From Gnetum montanum (lineage: Eukaryota > Streptophyta > Gnetopsida > Gnetales > Gnetaceae), in the NCBI GenBank assembly GCA_015680685.1, contig MNCI01004849.1, forward strand, positions 186,001-250,000: 64,000 nt of DNA. The letters are read 5' to 3'. Positions 46,639 through 57,659 of this stretch are shown here, in pieces (positions within the stretch are counted from its first letter, which is position 1; the number at the start of each line of letters is the position of its first letter). A program made the translations under genes and the position numbers. The notes below the pieces were generated by a model that searched no databases, was not told the DNA's origin, and was given only the letters and a program-made list of their open reading frames with translations.

Positions 46639-49413
46639 ATGGATTCTTTTTACTCAAACACAACTGCCATGGTCACTGCCGATCTGGGTGTTGCGCCTGT
46701 GAATCCTACGGTGGCCACAGGACCAGCTCCTGGTGCGACGGGACCTCAGGGACCATTGCGCCGATCATTGAGGCTTTAGGGGAAAGAGCCTATATTTATG
46801 GTCATAACCCCTAAAGAATACAATTTCATATGCGTTAAGATCTAGGAGAGGCTGGCTCTCAGCCGAGCCGAGCGGGAGGCAAAGCGCAACTTTGAAGCGC
46901 TCCATCGAGGGGGTTATGATTTTAAGCCAACGGCCTATGACATAATCCCCTTGACCGAGCACCAACATGAAATTATGGCACAGTTGGTCATGGCCAGAGG
47001 CCAGACTTCACAACCAGTGGTAGAACCCCGACGGGAGGAAGAGGCAGAGGACGAATTCGCGGCTCTGTCAGAACACTCGTTCCATACTCTGACGCCCCAC
47101 ACACAAGACAATCCGCTGTTCCCTTTTGACGGAGAGGCAACCTCTCTTGACCCAGCCGTGACCACGCAGATGCACATCCCTGGTTTTCCGCTTGCCAATG
47201 CGCAGCCGTCTGGGTTGCAAATGCAACTACCGCACCATAACGCGGAGGTGGGTTCGTCGCAATAGGTGCTTAGTATTCTGGCGGTGATCCCGGCGACCAC
47301 CGCGTCTCATTTCATCCCTCAAGTACCAACTCACACTATACCAATAACTTGCCCAGCACAAGTGTTCCCGCCCCCGCCTACTCAGCAAAATACCATAACT
47401 GTGCCACAGCAAACCTTTGTACAATACCCTGCAACAGGTCAGTGGACCAACCCTGCTGCACAACAACACCCATCTGCGGTGTACGGTGCACAGCCATCGG
47501 TTACACCTGCGGCACAATTTTCGCAGGTGTTGCCTCAATATACATACCATTATCCGACGCAGCAGGCAGGAGTTAATCCCTCGTCTCAGGCTGGTGGATG
47601 GTGGTCTTCGCAAGCCCCCCAGCCTGCAGGGATCCCTGCTCAACCAGCGGTTAGTCAACCACTTCCTGCCTTCTAGCTTCCCAAGGCTGCCCACCCAGTC
47701 CAACCTCCTATGCCTGTTGTATAGACACCTCCATTAACAGGTCTAGATCAAGCGTTCCAGCTTATCCAGACGCTTACTGAGGAGGTGCGACGCCTCAAGA
47801 CCACTGGGTCTGATACCATTCAGATCATGGATTTCTATCAGGATGATCCGATCAATCCAGCGGTCCCCATGCTGTCGTTGCCTCCAGGGATGTCCCTCCC
47901 CCATTTTACCAAATATAATGGAGAGGGGGATCCCAATACCCATCTAGCCACCTTTAGGTCTGAATCTTTGTTGTTACAACAGTGGCCGCATACTTTAATC
48001 CGAGTCTTCGCGATGTCATTGATGGGAAAGGCTTTAGACTGGTATAGAGCTCTCCCACGCTCTTCCATTGCAACCTTGGAAGAGCTACTAACCCAATTTG
48101 TGACCCGATTCAGATACAACATGAAGCCAGAAGTCACGTTGGAACAGCTTATGGGGGTGAAACAAGACCCGCTCGAGCCAGTCCAAAAGTTCATACAACG
48201 TTGGAATGCTACCTTGAATGAGATCCGCGACCCGATCGCGGACTCCCATCTACTGGCTATATTCAAGGGAGCAGTCAACGACTTTATCAAGTCTAAGCTG
48301 TACTACCTTTCCCTCGGCGATATCCGTCAGGCCTTCGCACAGGTCCGAAGCATCCAAGATGCTGCGGAGGCCAGCAAAGACCCAGCATATGTCGCCTACA
48401 AAAACGCACACAACAAAGCCAAAGACAAAGGCAAGGCAACGACAACGACAGTAGCTGCGCTGACTGAAAACGTGAAAAACAAGAACAAGAAGGCGCCAAC
48501 AACAACACCCCCAGAGACCACGGATGGCGCCGGCACCAGCTACGCCATGGCTGCCCCTGAACAGGCCCCCCAGCCAAAGCCGAATTTTGAGCGTAAAGAT
48601 CGTTCAAAATACGCGGCTCTTCCTGTGAAACATTCTGAACTGCTAAAACAACTATTAGCGGTAGGACACATTTAACCTAAGAAGGTGTCCAAGGAGGCCC
48701 TGAAGCATCACAGGCGTCACTGTGAATTGCTGAAGGATCCCTCTTTAGCTCTGCCTAACGAGCCGGCAGTTCCGAGATCTTTCAGGCTGGATCGTTTCTG
48801 TGACTACCACCAGATGTGTGGTCACGACACGGATTACTGCTGGGCATTGAAGGACGATATTCAACGCATGATCGACGAAGGTCATCTGAAACTAGACAGT
48901 AGTAACCCTACGCGTCCAGAAAACCAAACATTACATGTATACAAGGATCCCTTAAATGCAAGCTACGATCCTTATACAATCACTGTGGTAAGTACGGACA
49001 GTGAGCGTAAGGGACCACCAAAACAACCTTTTGTTTTGCGTGTGCCCGCCAGCTCACAAAGGGGGCCAACTACTTCTTCGGTAGCAGGTGGGGTCTCACA
49101 GCCGCCGTTCATCATACGGGCGCCTTCTCAGGTACGACCTCAGTCACACGCTACTACCCAAGCTGTGGCTTCAGCTGTGCCCACGCCGAGAGCACCCTTC
49201 ATCATTAGGGTGCCAAAACCACAGGCTGCTCCTCTCATGCAGGGGCAGACCTCCAGCCAGCACTATCAGTCATCGCCTCCCAAGCGAAAGGAGGGGAACA
49301 CCGGAGCTAGCGCGACGAAAGACAACTCTACGTTTGGCTTCCCTAAGCCTAGGCCCCTGGCCTCTGTGCCCTTGTCCATGCCCCAGAAGCAGGCTAAAGG
49401 TACAGAAACGTAG
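46639..49413 (+). pseudogene. gag: gag of element A (one frame, six internal stops)
   Basis: A single frame of 925 codons from ATG 46639 (MDSFYSNTTAMVTADLG) has six internal stops: TAG near 46777 and 46843, then at 47263, 47674 and 47722, and TAA at 48673. Each stands where Gln or a near codon is plausible. N-terminal helical part to about residue 160; Pro/Gln/Thr-rich linker (47266-47700); conserved gag domain from MDFYQDDPINPAV (about 47827) to 48370; Lys-rich linker; then FCDYHQMCGHDTDYC (48802-48846), a zinc-knuckle-like motif. A Pro/Ser-rich tail with repeated PFIIRVP motifs ends at TAG 49411. Confidence 0.9.
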
Positions 49414-49463
49414 CCGCCTTCTCTTGGTAGGAAGAAGAACAACCCCTCCGCTGACACCGCTCC

Positions 49464-49910
49464 NNNNNNNNNNNNNNNNNNNNNNNNNNNNNNNNNNNNN
49501 NNNNNNNNNNNNNNNNNNNNNNNNNNNNNNNNNNNNNNNNNNNNNNNNNNNNNNNNNNNNNNNNNNNNNNNNNNNNNNNNNNNNNNNNNNNNNNNNNNNN
49601 NNNNNNNNNNNNNNNNNNNNNNNNNNNNNNNNNNNNNNNNNNNNNNNNNNNNNNNNNNNNNNNNNNNNNNNNNNNNNNNNNNNNNNNNNNNNNNNNNNNN
49701 NNNNNNNNNNNNNNNNNNNNNNNNNNNNNNNNNNNNNNNNNNNNNNNNNNNNNNNNNNNNNNNNNNNNNNNNNNNNNNNNNNNNNNNNNNNNNNNNNNNN
49801 NNNNNNNNNNNNNNNNNNNNNNNNNNNNNNNNNNNNNNNNNNNNNNNNNNNNNNNNNNNNNNNNNNNNNNNNNNNNNNNNNNNNNNNNNNNNNNNNNNNN
49901 NNNNNNNNNN
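49464..49910. other. assembly gap (447 N)
   Basis: The corresponding stretch of element B, from about 7135 to 7888, is about 750 bases, so the gap is probably set too short. It hides the end of gag and the catalytic part of the protease. Confidence 0.95.
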
Positions 49911-50296
49911 CCACATTTTTAGTCGTCGAGGAGATGTCAAGCTTCAACTTAATCTTAGGGAGGTCGTGGTTAGCCCAGCTGAGGGTGGTCTCGTCGCCGA
50001 TCCATCAGGAGATACACCTACCCTATGCCGGAGGGGAGATTATCATACGCAACAATGAGGTCATCCCCAGGACCGTTAACAACATTGAAGAAGAACGGGG
50101 TTCGGAGATCGAAACGGCTGATGATCAATCCCCTCTCCAAGCCCCTGAACAAAATAATGATAATGATGACGGTCTAGCCTGGGCCAACCTGCCATTTCCA
50201 GATGACAGCATAGAGGAGTCGAACTGCAAACCTCCTCGCCCTTACGCAGCGTTTAACATAAAAGCCGCTAGGAGACAATTGCGTACTGACGGTTGA
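49911..50296 (+). pseudogene. pro: protease C-terminal part (A)
   Basis: Reads TFLVVEEMSSFNLILGRSWL, then LAQL and an acidic tail (EEERGSEIETADDQS onward), to a TGA at 50294-50296. NLILGRSWL is the conserved end of the aspartic protease domain. The acidic tail (about 75 residues) is missing in B, where the long block starts. The pol ORF begins 13 bases downstream in another frame. Confidence 0.8.
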
Positions 50297-50309
50297 ACGA
50301 AGGTCTTCT

Positions 50310-52832
50310 GTGTACACTCATGACAGACGGAGAATGGACGCCGCAGTTTCAGCACCTTTAACTTTGACAGGCCCATACGGCAAATTAATTAGACAGTTTG
50401 ACCCCACGCTAGTAGACATTAATCTCCCTTTAGAAAGCGTAACCATAGCCGCATTGGAGATGTCCCCAGAATGGCCAGAACAATTAACGCGCACGCTAGA
50501 TTTGGAGGCTGGAGACATAACCGAAGACCCTCTTAATGAGGTCCCTATCGTTACGCACAGAGGTGAGACTAAAACGCTCAAGGTCAGTTCTTTGTTAGAC
50601 GAAAAAATGCACAATGCTATAAAACAGGTCCTACAAGACAACATTACTGTCTTTGCAGGGTCATACGAGGATATGCCTGGATTAGATCCTAGATTGATCC
50701 AACATAACATCATCCTCAACCCACAAATTAAAGCGGTTAGGCAAAAGACACGCAAGATCAAACCAGAGATCGCGCTAGTGGTGCGTGATGAAATAACTAA
50801 GCTATACCAGGCTGGTTTCATCTGCGCAGTCAATTATTCAGACTGGGTATCTAACATTGTGGTCATGCCAAAGAAGACCGGGAGTATACGCATATGGATA
50901 GATTTCTGGGATTTGACCAAGGCCACAATCAAGGATAACTTCCCGTTGCCAAGTATCGACCAGCTAGTGGATACAACAGCTGGGCATGCGCTTCTATCCT
51001 TCATGGATGGCTTTTCAGGCTATAACCAGATTCGCATTAACCCAGAACATCAATTAACCACAACGTTCATGACACCCTGGGGGACGTTTTGCTACACCAT
51101 GATGCCTTTTGGTCTGAAAAATGCTGGAGCAACGTACCAACGAGCCATGACATACATCTTCAGTGATTACCTCCTAGGAAGGCTGAATGATTATGTAGAA
51201 GACATAGCTGTGAAGTCTTTGAAGTCGGAAGATCATTCAGAAGACCTGGAGTTAGTCCTTAAAAGATGTTCTATACATGAGCTCCGGCTTAACCCAAAGA
51301 AGTGCATATTCGGAGTTAAAACTGGACGCATGCTGGGGTTTGTGGTATCGGAAACCGGCATACGAGTTGACCCTGATAAAGTCAAAGCCATTGTCGAGTT
51401 AACACCTCCCACAGACCTCAAGCAACTACGTGGGCTGCAGGGATGTTTACAGTTTATACGCAAATTCATTTCAAGATTGACCGACAAGTTACAGCCCATG
51501 CAACACTTGCTGAAAAAGGGGGTTAATTTCGAATGGACTGATGATTGCCAGTGTGCGTTTGACAGTTTAAAACAAGAACTACAACATTTGCCGACGGTTT
51601 TCCCTCCACAAATGGATTTGCCTTTTTTTATTTACCTCACAACTTCGGACGTAGCAATAGCAGCGCTGCTTTGTCAAAAGAGGCATGATGGGTCGGAAAT
51701 GCCCATCTACTACTTAAGCCATGCTCTATGTGCGTACAAGACGAGATACAACAATGTCGAGCGTAATTGCTTAGCATTAGTTTTTACGCTCAAGAAATGT
51801 AGGCATTATCTTTTTCGTAGTCAAGTTAACGTCATCTGTAAAAACAACATCCTTAAAGCCATTACGCATAGCTTATACAAGAGTAGCAAAATAGCTCACT
51901 GGAAGGCTATCACTGTGGAATTCGATCTGCACTATATTAGTCAATCATCCAAGAACGGCCAAGTGATAGCTGACCAGTTAACGACTTCACCGATTAACAA
52001 TCACGCAACCATAGAACCAGAGTTCCCGGACGAACATGTACATAGTCTAAGCCCTGTCTCGACAGGCCTCGAAGCAACGTTGCACTTCGACGGAGCTTCA
52101 ACTGCCAGAGGCAGCAGTGCCGCCACTGTCCTTACGCTATCGCCTAAGGATGTGCATCTACACGCTTATCGATTCACCTTCCCTTGTACGAACAATGTGG
52201 CAGAGTACGAGGGGCTCCTTAGGGGGTTACTAACTGTAGGTGAACTCGACGTGCAACACCTAGCGGTTAGGGGTGATTCGATGCTAGTCATAAATCAAAT
52301 CACTGGAGTCTACGCCTGCAAGGCTGTACATTTGCAGCCCTACTGCGATCAGGCTAAAGATCTGCTGAGGCGATTTACGACCTTCGACGCCCAACACGTC
52401 CCGAGGACTGACAACACGCTGGCCGACGCACTTGCCACCCTGGCTTTACACGTTCCTTCACACCTGTTTAACACCTGCCCTGCACTGATTACAGACTGTG
52501 CAGACCCTGTCATTCAGACGGTGCAAATCTCCTCTCTTATCGAGGAAACCATGCCTGAATGGTACGATAACATCAAAACTTATCTTTTGCAAGGGGAGCT
52601 GCCGTCTACATTAACACGCGCACAGAAAGACGCAATCCGTAAGCGGGCTAGGCAATACGTCATCATCGGAGATAGCACTCTTTGTAGATGCTCCTTTGAT
52701 GGCGTGTTGCTTACCTGCATTGACAAAGACCAGGCGCAACACATAGTCGGTGACGTTCACGAGGGACTGTGTGGCGGCCACGTAGCACCAAGGGCTATGG
52801 TCCTCAAAATCCGACGCTTAGGATACTACTAG
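50310..52832 (+). CDS. pol: pol of A: RT, RNase H, archaeal RNase H, integrase start
   Basis: 840 codons open. The start is placed at GTG 50310, the first open position; the true polyprotein would come from upstream. RT: IRIWIDFWDL near residue 191, FMDGFSGYNQI near 231, and YVED at 295-298 instead of YxDD. The first Asp of the catalytic pair is thus Glu, so activity is doubtful; B still has YMDD. RNase H spans about 439-560 (FFIYLTTSDVAIAALL onward). Archaeal-type RNase H spans about 590-715 (LHFDGAST, AEYEGLL, GDSMLV, ADALATLAL), the mark of the Tat group. The integrase zinc finger starts at VHEGLCGGH (about 816). The frame ends in a TAG at 52830, where Trp (YYWP in B and E) is expected. 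Confidence 0.9.
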   Translation: MYTHDRRRMDAAVSAPLTLTGPYGKLIRQFDPTLVDINLPLESVTIAALEMSPEWPEQLTRTLDLEAGDITEDPLNEVPIVTHRGETKTLKVSSLLDEKMHNAIKQVLQDNITVFAGSYEDMPGLDPRLIQHNIILNPQIKAVRQKTRKIKPEIALVVRDEITKLYQAGFICAVNYSDWVSNIVVMPKKTGSIRIWIDFWDLTKATIKDNFPLPSIDQLVDTTAGHALLSFMDGFSGYNQIRINPEHQLTTTFMTPWGTFCYTMMPFGLKNAGATYQRAMTYIFSDYLLGRLNDYVEDIAVKSLKSEDHSEDLELVLKRCSIHELRLNPKKCIFGVKTGRMLGFVVSETGIRVDPDKVKAIVELTPPTDLKQLRGLQGCLQFIRKFISRLTDKLQPMQHLLKKGVNFEWTDDCQCAFDSLKQELQHLPTVFPPQMDLPFFIYLTTSDVAIAALLCQKRHDGSEMPIYYLSHALCAYKTRYNNVERNCLALVFTLKKCRHYLFRSQVNVICKNNILKAITHSLYKSSKIAHWKAITVEFDLHYISQSSKNGQVIADQLTTSPINNHATIEPEFPDEHVHSLSPVSTGLEATLHFDGASTARGSSAATVLTLSPKDVHLHAYRFTFPCTNNVAEYEGLLRGLLTVGELDVQHLAVRGDSMLVINQITGVYACKAVHLQPYCDQAKDLLRRFTTFDAQHVPRTDNTLADALATLALHVPSHLFNTCPALITDCADPVIQTVQISSLIEETMPEWYDNIKTYLLQGELPSTLTRAQKDAIRKRARQYVIIGDSTLCRCSFDGVLLTCIDKDQAQHIVGDVHEGLCGGHVAPRAMVLKIRRLGYY

Positions 52833-53800
52833 CCACGCATGGAACGAGACTGCCTGACAAAGGTCAAAACCTATGACACGTGTCAACGGCACGTAAACCT
52901 CATCCACGTGTCACCCACAGAATTGCATACGACACAGATAACATGGCCATTTCAGCGATGGGGACTGGACATCATAGGACCCATCACGCCAAAATCTTCT
53001 GCAGGGCATAGCTTCATTATTACCGCTACTGAGTACTTTACGAAGTGGGTAGAAGCTGTCCCCCTGCGGAAAATCACATCCCAACAGGTTTGCCATTTTA
53101 TCTTGGACAACATCGTAACCCGATTTGGCCTCCCGATGACTATTGTGACCGACAATGGGCCACAGTTTAGTAGCATGGATACCAAATCCTTCTGTGACAA
53201 CCTAGGCATTAGGCAGTCTTTTTCCTCTCCTTATTACCCGCAGGCGAATGGTCAAGTTGAAGCATCAAAAAAATAGTCATCAATTTGCTCAAGAAAATGC
53301 TCGACGACAACAAAAGACGGTGGCACGAACAGATCCTTTATGTGCTATGGGCATATCGTACGACGTGTAGGACAGTTACGGGTAGTACGCCCTATGGTCT
53401 GGTTTATGGATCTGAAGCAGTGCTACCTCTTGAATTGCAAATACCTTCTCTGAGAATGGTCCTCTCCACCATTATAAATGAGGCTCAACACACAGAGACT
53501 CGGATAATGGATTTGGATTCAGTAGAAGAGAAGCGGATACAAGCTCTGGCTGCGACTGAGAAATATCAGGACAAACAACGCCAGAAAAATTGCCACAACC
53601 TTCAACAGCGCCCGATCAAGAAAGGAGATCTTGTTCTCAAGGCTGTGCATGAACTAGTAGGCAAGTTCTCTACAAATTGGGAAGGCCCTTTCTTGGTGGT
53701 CAACACATATGGCAACGGAGCATTCAGATTAGCAGACGTCAACGGCAACGAATTAGCAAACCCTGTAAATCACGTATATTTGAAGCGGTATTTCATCTAG
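52833..53800 (+). pseudogene. pol: integrase core and C-terminus of A (frameshifted)
   Basis: Continues in frame after the TAG. The second zinc pair reads TYDTC; the first Cys is Tyr (codon 52872-52874), while E has MCDMC. The core has WGLDIIGP, TDNGPQFSS and QVEASK, so D, D and E are in place. At 53255-53276 a one-base loss in an A run shifts the frame and gives TAG. The frame resumes at 53285 (LKKMLDDNKRRWHEQIL) and runs to KRYFI and TAG at 53798-53800. The C-terminal GKFSTNWEGPFLVV is the usual integrase tail fold region. Confidence 0.9.
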
Positions 53801-53835
53801 CGGCATCTACCGTGTCGACAGCAGGTATGGCAGTA

Positions 53836-54268
53836 CTCGTCCACTATGACAATAAACTGGCATTGACCGTCCGCTACGACGTAAAAATGGCATGCTTTGC
53901 ACGCGTCCGCCACGACGCTAAACTGGCAAGTGGCAACCGTCCGCTACGACGTAAAACTAGCAATATTGTACAGGTCCGCCAAGACGAAAAACTGGCATCT
54001 TTTAATGCGTCCGCCACGACGCTAAACTGGCACAGGTAAGTAACCGTCTGCTGAGACAAAAAACCAGCACAGATCTGTCCCTGGGTCATGACATGAAACT
54101 AACATCTACAGCGCGGTCTGCTGAGACCACAAACCAGCATTACCACTGTCCACTACGACGTAAAACTAGCACTCCTCGATCTGCCCGGACTCTAAACTGG
54201 GACCATGGTCTGCTGGGACTTGAAGCCAGTAACAACAGTCTACCAGGACTTAAAACTGGAACTAATGC
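53836..54268 (+). repeat. tandem core array after integrase (A)
   Basis: Thirteen units of about 35 bases, with core GTCCGCYACGACGTAAAACTGGCA. Being the youngest copy, it shows the least decayed core. Later units turn to GTCTGCTGAGAC-ACAAACCAGCA, then GGACTTAAAACTGGAAC, the same order of variants as in H and B. One unit is followed by CAGGTAAGTA (54032-54041), a donor-like site. Confidence 0.9.
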
Positions 54269-55299
54269 AAATCAAGCGAGTGCGATCGTCTCCGATACAG
54301 CTGCACAGCCAACGGGGTGGGATGTTGAGACAGTTCTGGCGTCACCACCCCACTGGCATCTTACTGATTCCTCGGATAAGCAGAGAGGCATCTTACTGAT
54401 CCCTCGGAGATGCCACCACCGCAACCGCCGCAGTGGTGGTACCTCTGGGAGTTTAGCCTCATCAGTCGGAGCCCCGACGAAATCCTCGATGGCAACGGCC
54501 CTGGGAATCTCCGCCAATCCTCGCTATCGGACGTCGGCCTCACAGATTCATCCAGCCGATTCCTGGTGTAGCCAGTTAGCTGCACTGTGTCTGGTGCCTT
54601 TTTGGCGAAGATATGCAGTGCCGAATCATCAGGATTGGCAGCTCCGTCTGCGTGCCATGGCTCCTTCTTTATAGCTCATTTATCTAACATCAGATAGCGT
54701 TGGTTTCAAGAAAATCTCGCCTTCGGTTCATCAGCAATGGTGTCCTTTGTTTTCTTTCGTGGTTGCAGGTTACCTGCCTTGGAGGATGCCATCCAAAGGT
54801 GCGTTCCATCTGAGCGGTAGAGTACAACAGCGCGTTGAAATGGCTGCTCAGGTTTGCCCGACCACTTAGCCTCGCAAAGTCTTACCCTTATCTCTTGTTT
54901 CCTTCTTCCCCACCGCCCAACTCCCATACGCAACATCTACATACGCAAGTATTCATTGTCCACACTCACGCTAGCAGAGATATCGCAGAAAGTGATGCAT
55001 AACACTCCTTTTGCACGCATTCCTGCTACAATTTGTAACAGAGACATCTCAGATTGACACGTTACGCTCGTCTGAAAGCATTCCTGTTGACCTGAATGAA
55101 CATGCATTTCGCATTTTCCCGAACCTATTTCCAGTTATATCCCTTTATCTCCTATACCCGCCAATCTCGTTCACGTGGACAGAGCAATGCTTGAGTAGCC
55201 ATGGATGAATGCTGTTCTTGCTTCTACCAATCCGGTGTTTCGCATTCTTTGTCGACGTCCTTCGGGCACGTCCTCTAACCGTCAACAAAGAGGGGCCAT
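54269..55299 (+). other. 3' UTR and purine tract of A
   Basis: No conserved coding seen. It differs from the 3' UTR of B, C, H and E and lacks the ATTGTGGC hairpin. The purine tract AAAGAGGGGCCA is at 55287-55298, directly before the LTR. Confidence 0.75.
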
Positions 55300-56642
55300 T
55301 GAAACACCGTGAAAATTACGAGTCAGCCTCAGGCAAAGATTCACAATTCCAGCAAAAATGCGCATCAGATTGGTTCAAAGGATGGGTTTACGCTCTATTA
55401 CGCACGACAGCGTAATGAGCATAATAAGCTTCAAGATAGTCGTAGGCAGAGTTCAGAAAAGCACAATAGGTTGGCATTTTTTCTTGCAGTACGTGGATAA
55501 CTTGTCTTTACGCTCGCTATGCGGCGGTGCGTATCATGGCGTATGTTGTCAAGTTGTACATTGTTTACGCTTCACTACGCGCGGTTGCGTAGCGAGCGAA
55601 AGTTGCATACTATCCACGCTTCGTTACGCTCAGTTGCGTAGTGAGCGTAAAATCCACGCTTCATTACGCACAGTTGCGTAGTGAGTGTAAAACAATTTTT
55701 AGCTTATGGCTTTTACTCCAAGATTACGCTCATACACGCAACGCAACGCGAATGAGCGTAATACAGCCTGAATACAGCCTAAAGTACGCTCAGCATGTGC
55801 CTACTCTTCACACGCACAACACGCAAACAAGCGTGTTGTGCGTAGTCACAGTCTGACTTAAAAGATCATGCCAATAAGGCCCGCAATATCCGGAACTCAC
55901 ATCATCAGGGTTGCGCCTTCTCCACGAAGTGTCGCGACCTATAAATACCCCAGTCAACAAAGACACAAGGGTTGGAAAAATCAGAGAAGCAAATAGCATA
56001 TTTCTGAGCACCAGAGCACTTAGCACTTTGGAATAGAGATACAGAGAATAGCGCTTTGGCAATCGTGGACATCATCATCTTACAGCCAAAGCAGAGTACA
56101 ATTCAGATTGAGTACCGGTGACAGGAGCAATCTTTCTACTGAAAGGACTCTATCAATCAGAAACAATTGATCGGTAGACGTCAAAGCTTGGCCTGCCTTG
56201 CATCTCAGCTTTAGCCCACAAGGTAGATCGAACTTCTGTTTAGACCGTTTTTGCTTATTGTTCTGTGCTTGTTTCACATCCTGTAAGCGGGGATTCCCCA
56301 GTGTAATTTCTCATATGAAATATACATTTGTAAGTCAAAGCGCAGATCTTGAAGCTTCGAGCTTCTTATGTCAACCTCTTCTTATCGTGTTTAGCATTAT
56401 CGCCGTTGCAATCCAACTACATTGTTTTCCCCTCGTTTTACCACTCTTCGAAATAGATCGCTTTCTCTCCGCGTAATTCTCATCGTTTTACTGACTCGTA
56501 AGTCCCTATCTGATCGACAAGACCGTTCAGGGCACCGCGGATTCGTTTTTCCAGCTTAGCCCTCGCGCGGATCTGTGGTTAAAACTGTGTATGCCGGAAT
56601 ATCGGTCGGTATTTCCAGCTGCCGACGTTTTCTGTTGTTACA
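55300..56642 (+). repeat. 3' LTR of element A
   Basis: TGAAACACC to TTGTTACA, 1343 bases, with TATAAATA at 55940-55947. It is nearly the same as the 5' LTR; differences are scattered and mostly transitions, many at CpG. ACCAC follows. Confidence 0.95.
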
Positions 56643-56647
56643 ACCAC

Positions 56648-57659
56648 ATACTCTATCTCTCATCATCCACTCTTACTATCTACCATCTCACTACCTCTTA
56701 TCATGGTTACTCAATGTATTTGTTTTGGTATTTCTTAATCCTTTGATGATTTCTTATGTGGATTTGATTTTTAACAATCCATGGCCATTAATTATCCTTG
56801 GTGCCTACAAACTCCTAGGTATGAGGGCATACAAGGACATTAAGGGCATGAGCCTACTATGGAGAGGATCCACTTACATACTCCTTGGTCTAGATGATTA
56901 ACCTTCCTATCCCTTAGTCATTTCGTCTTCATATCCATTGTTTTCAAATAAGAAACATTCAATTTTTCCACTCCTTGATAGTATAATTTCCTCCAAATCT
57001 CATTTAGGAAAATCATTTTAAGTCCTCTTCCATGATTTTTCCTTATTATAATATTTTCTAGCTTCCTTTGGACTCCAATTTCATCATCAAACACTTCATA
57101 AATATTTAGTTTTTTCATGTGGAAAATTATCTCAATAGGCTACCTCAACGCATCATTGTCGATGCAGTGCAATGCATTGATGCATCCCCATTAATGTATT
57201 ACAAAACGTCTATATACATGAACCAACACTTAGCTAATTTTTCACATTTTCTTCATAAATCTAGGGGATTTTTTGTAATTTTTAGAGCCCAAAGGACTTG
57301 TTAAGCACCATAACATGCAAATTTATTATCCGATTCAACTTGTTCTTCAACCCTCTAGCTACCGGAGGTGAGCTTTACATTGTGAGGGCCACAAACCTAT
57401 GGTTTATGATGGAAAATTTTTTAAAAAATTTTATAACTCCCCAAGGTTTAACTACTAAAATAATATTAAAATCACCATCTACACCAAGTTAAACCTCATC
57501 AACAAACTTGATTAGGTAAATGTATAAACTAATCAATCTACCATTATCACAACTAACCTAAATATAACTTACCTGAAAAGCAAAAGGTATCAAGGAGCAC
57601 TAAAAGTTAAACATTAATCACTAATCCATGGTTACATTTGTAGTTACAAATGGAACCAA
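56648..57659 (+). other. 3' end of element D with probable 3' LTR
   Basis: Continues D from 45043. The part 57050-57480 matches 36850-37330 in order (GATGCATCCCCATTAATG, CTATATACATG, TAGCTAATTT, TTTTCTTC), so it is the other LTR. The short open stretches (56575-56901 and 57119-57492) are not conserved and are taken as chance. Confidence 0.45.

Larger units (their letters stand above)
45049..56642 (+). mobile_element. Tat-like Ty3/gypsy LTR retrotransposon A (full length)
   Basis: The youngest and most complete element: 11,594 bases, two LTRs of about 1.34 kb, a primer-site-like segment, gag, protease (under a gap), RT, RNase H, archaeal RNase H, integrase, repeat array, purine tract and a perfect 5 bp target duplication. 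The LTRs differ by a few per cent, mostly C/T and G/A. It lacks the large block between protease and RT. Several coding faults (six gag stops, YVED in RT, a lost zinc Cys, a stop and a frameshift in integrase) make it non-autonomous. Confidence 0.95.
36700..57480 (+). mobile_element. Athila-like Ty3/gypsy element D (split by A)
   Basis: A heavily decayed element with gag, protease, RT, RNase H and integrase at 37906-44080. LTR-like flanks at about 36850-37330 and 57050-57480 match each other by eye: a shared GATGCATCCCCAT-AA-GTA stretch, a TATA region, then TAGCTAA and TTTTCTTC. Element A sits near its 3' end. Athila assignment rests on RT motifs (MDDFSIYEATFEQAL, NLRLNWQKSHLMVEEGIVLG). Limits are approximate. 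Confidence 0.6.

Noticed and set aside
47227-47703. 158-codon minus-strand ORF opposite gag of A
   Set aside because: It is a shadow of the Pro/Gln-rich linker of gag. It has no promoter or homologous frame in B, unlike the antisense gene at 8454-12659.
49266-49947. Long open frames on both strands across 49464-49910
   Set aside because: They exist only because N translates without stops.
45044-56647. CRISPR-like or satellite repeats in the CTACG-rich DNA
   Set aside because: The repeats are irregular, have no uniform spacers and lie in LTRs and 3' regions of plant retrotransposons.
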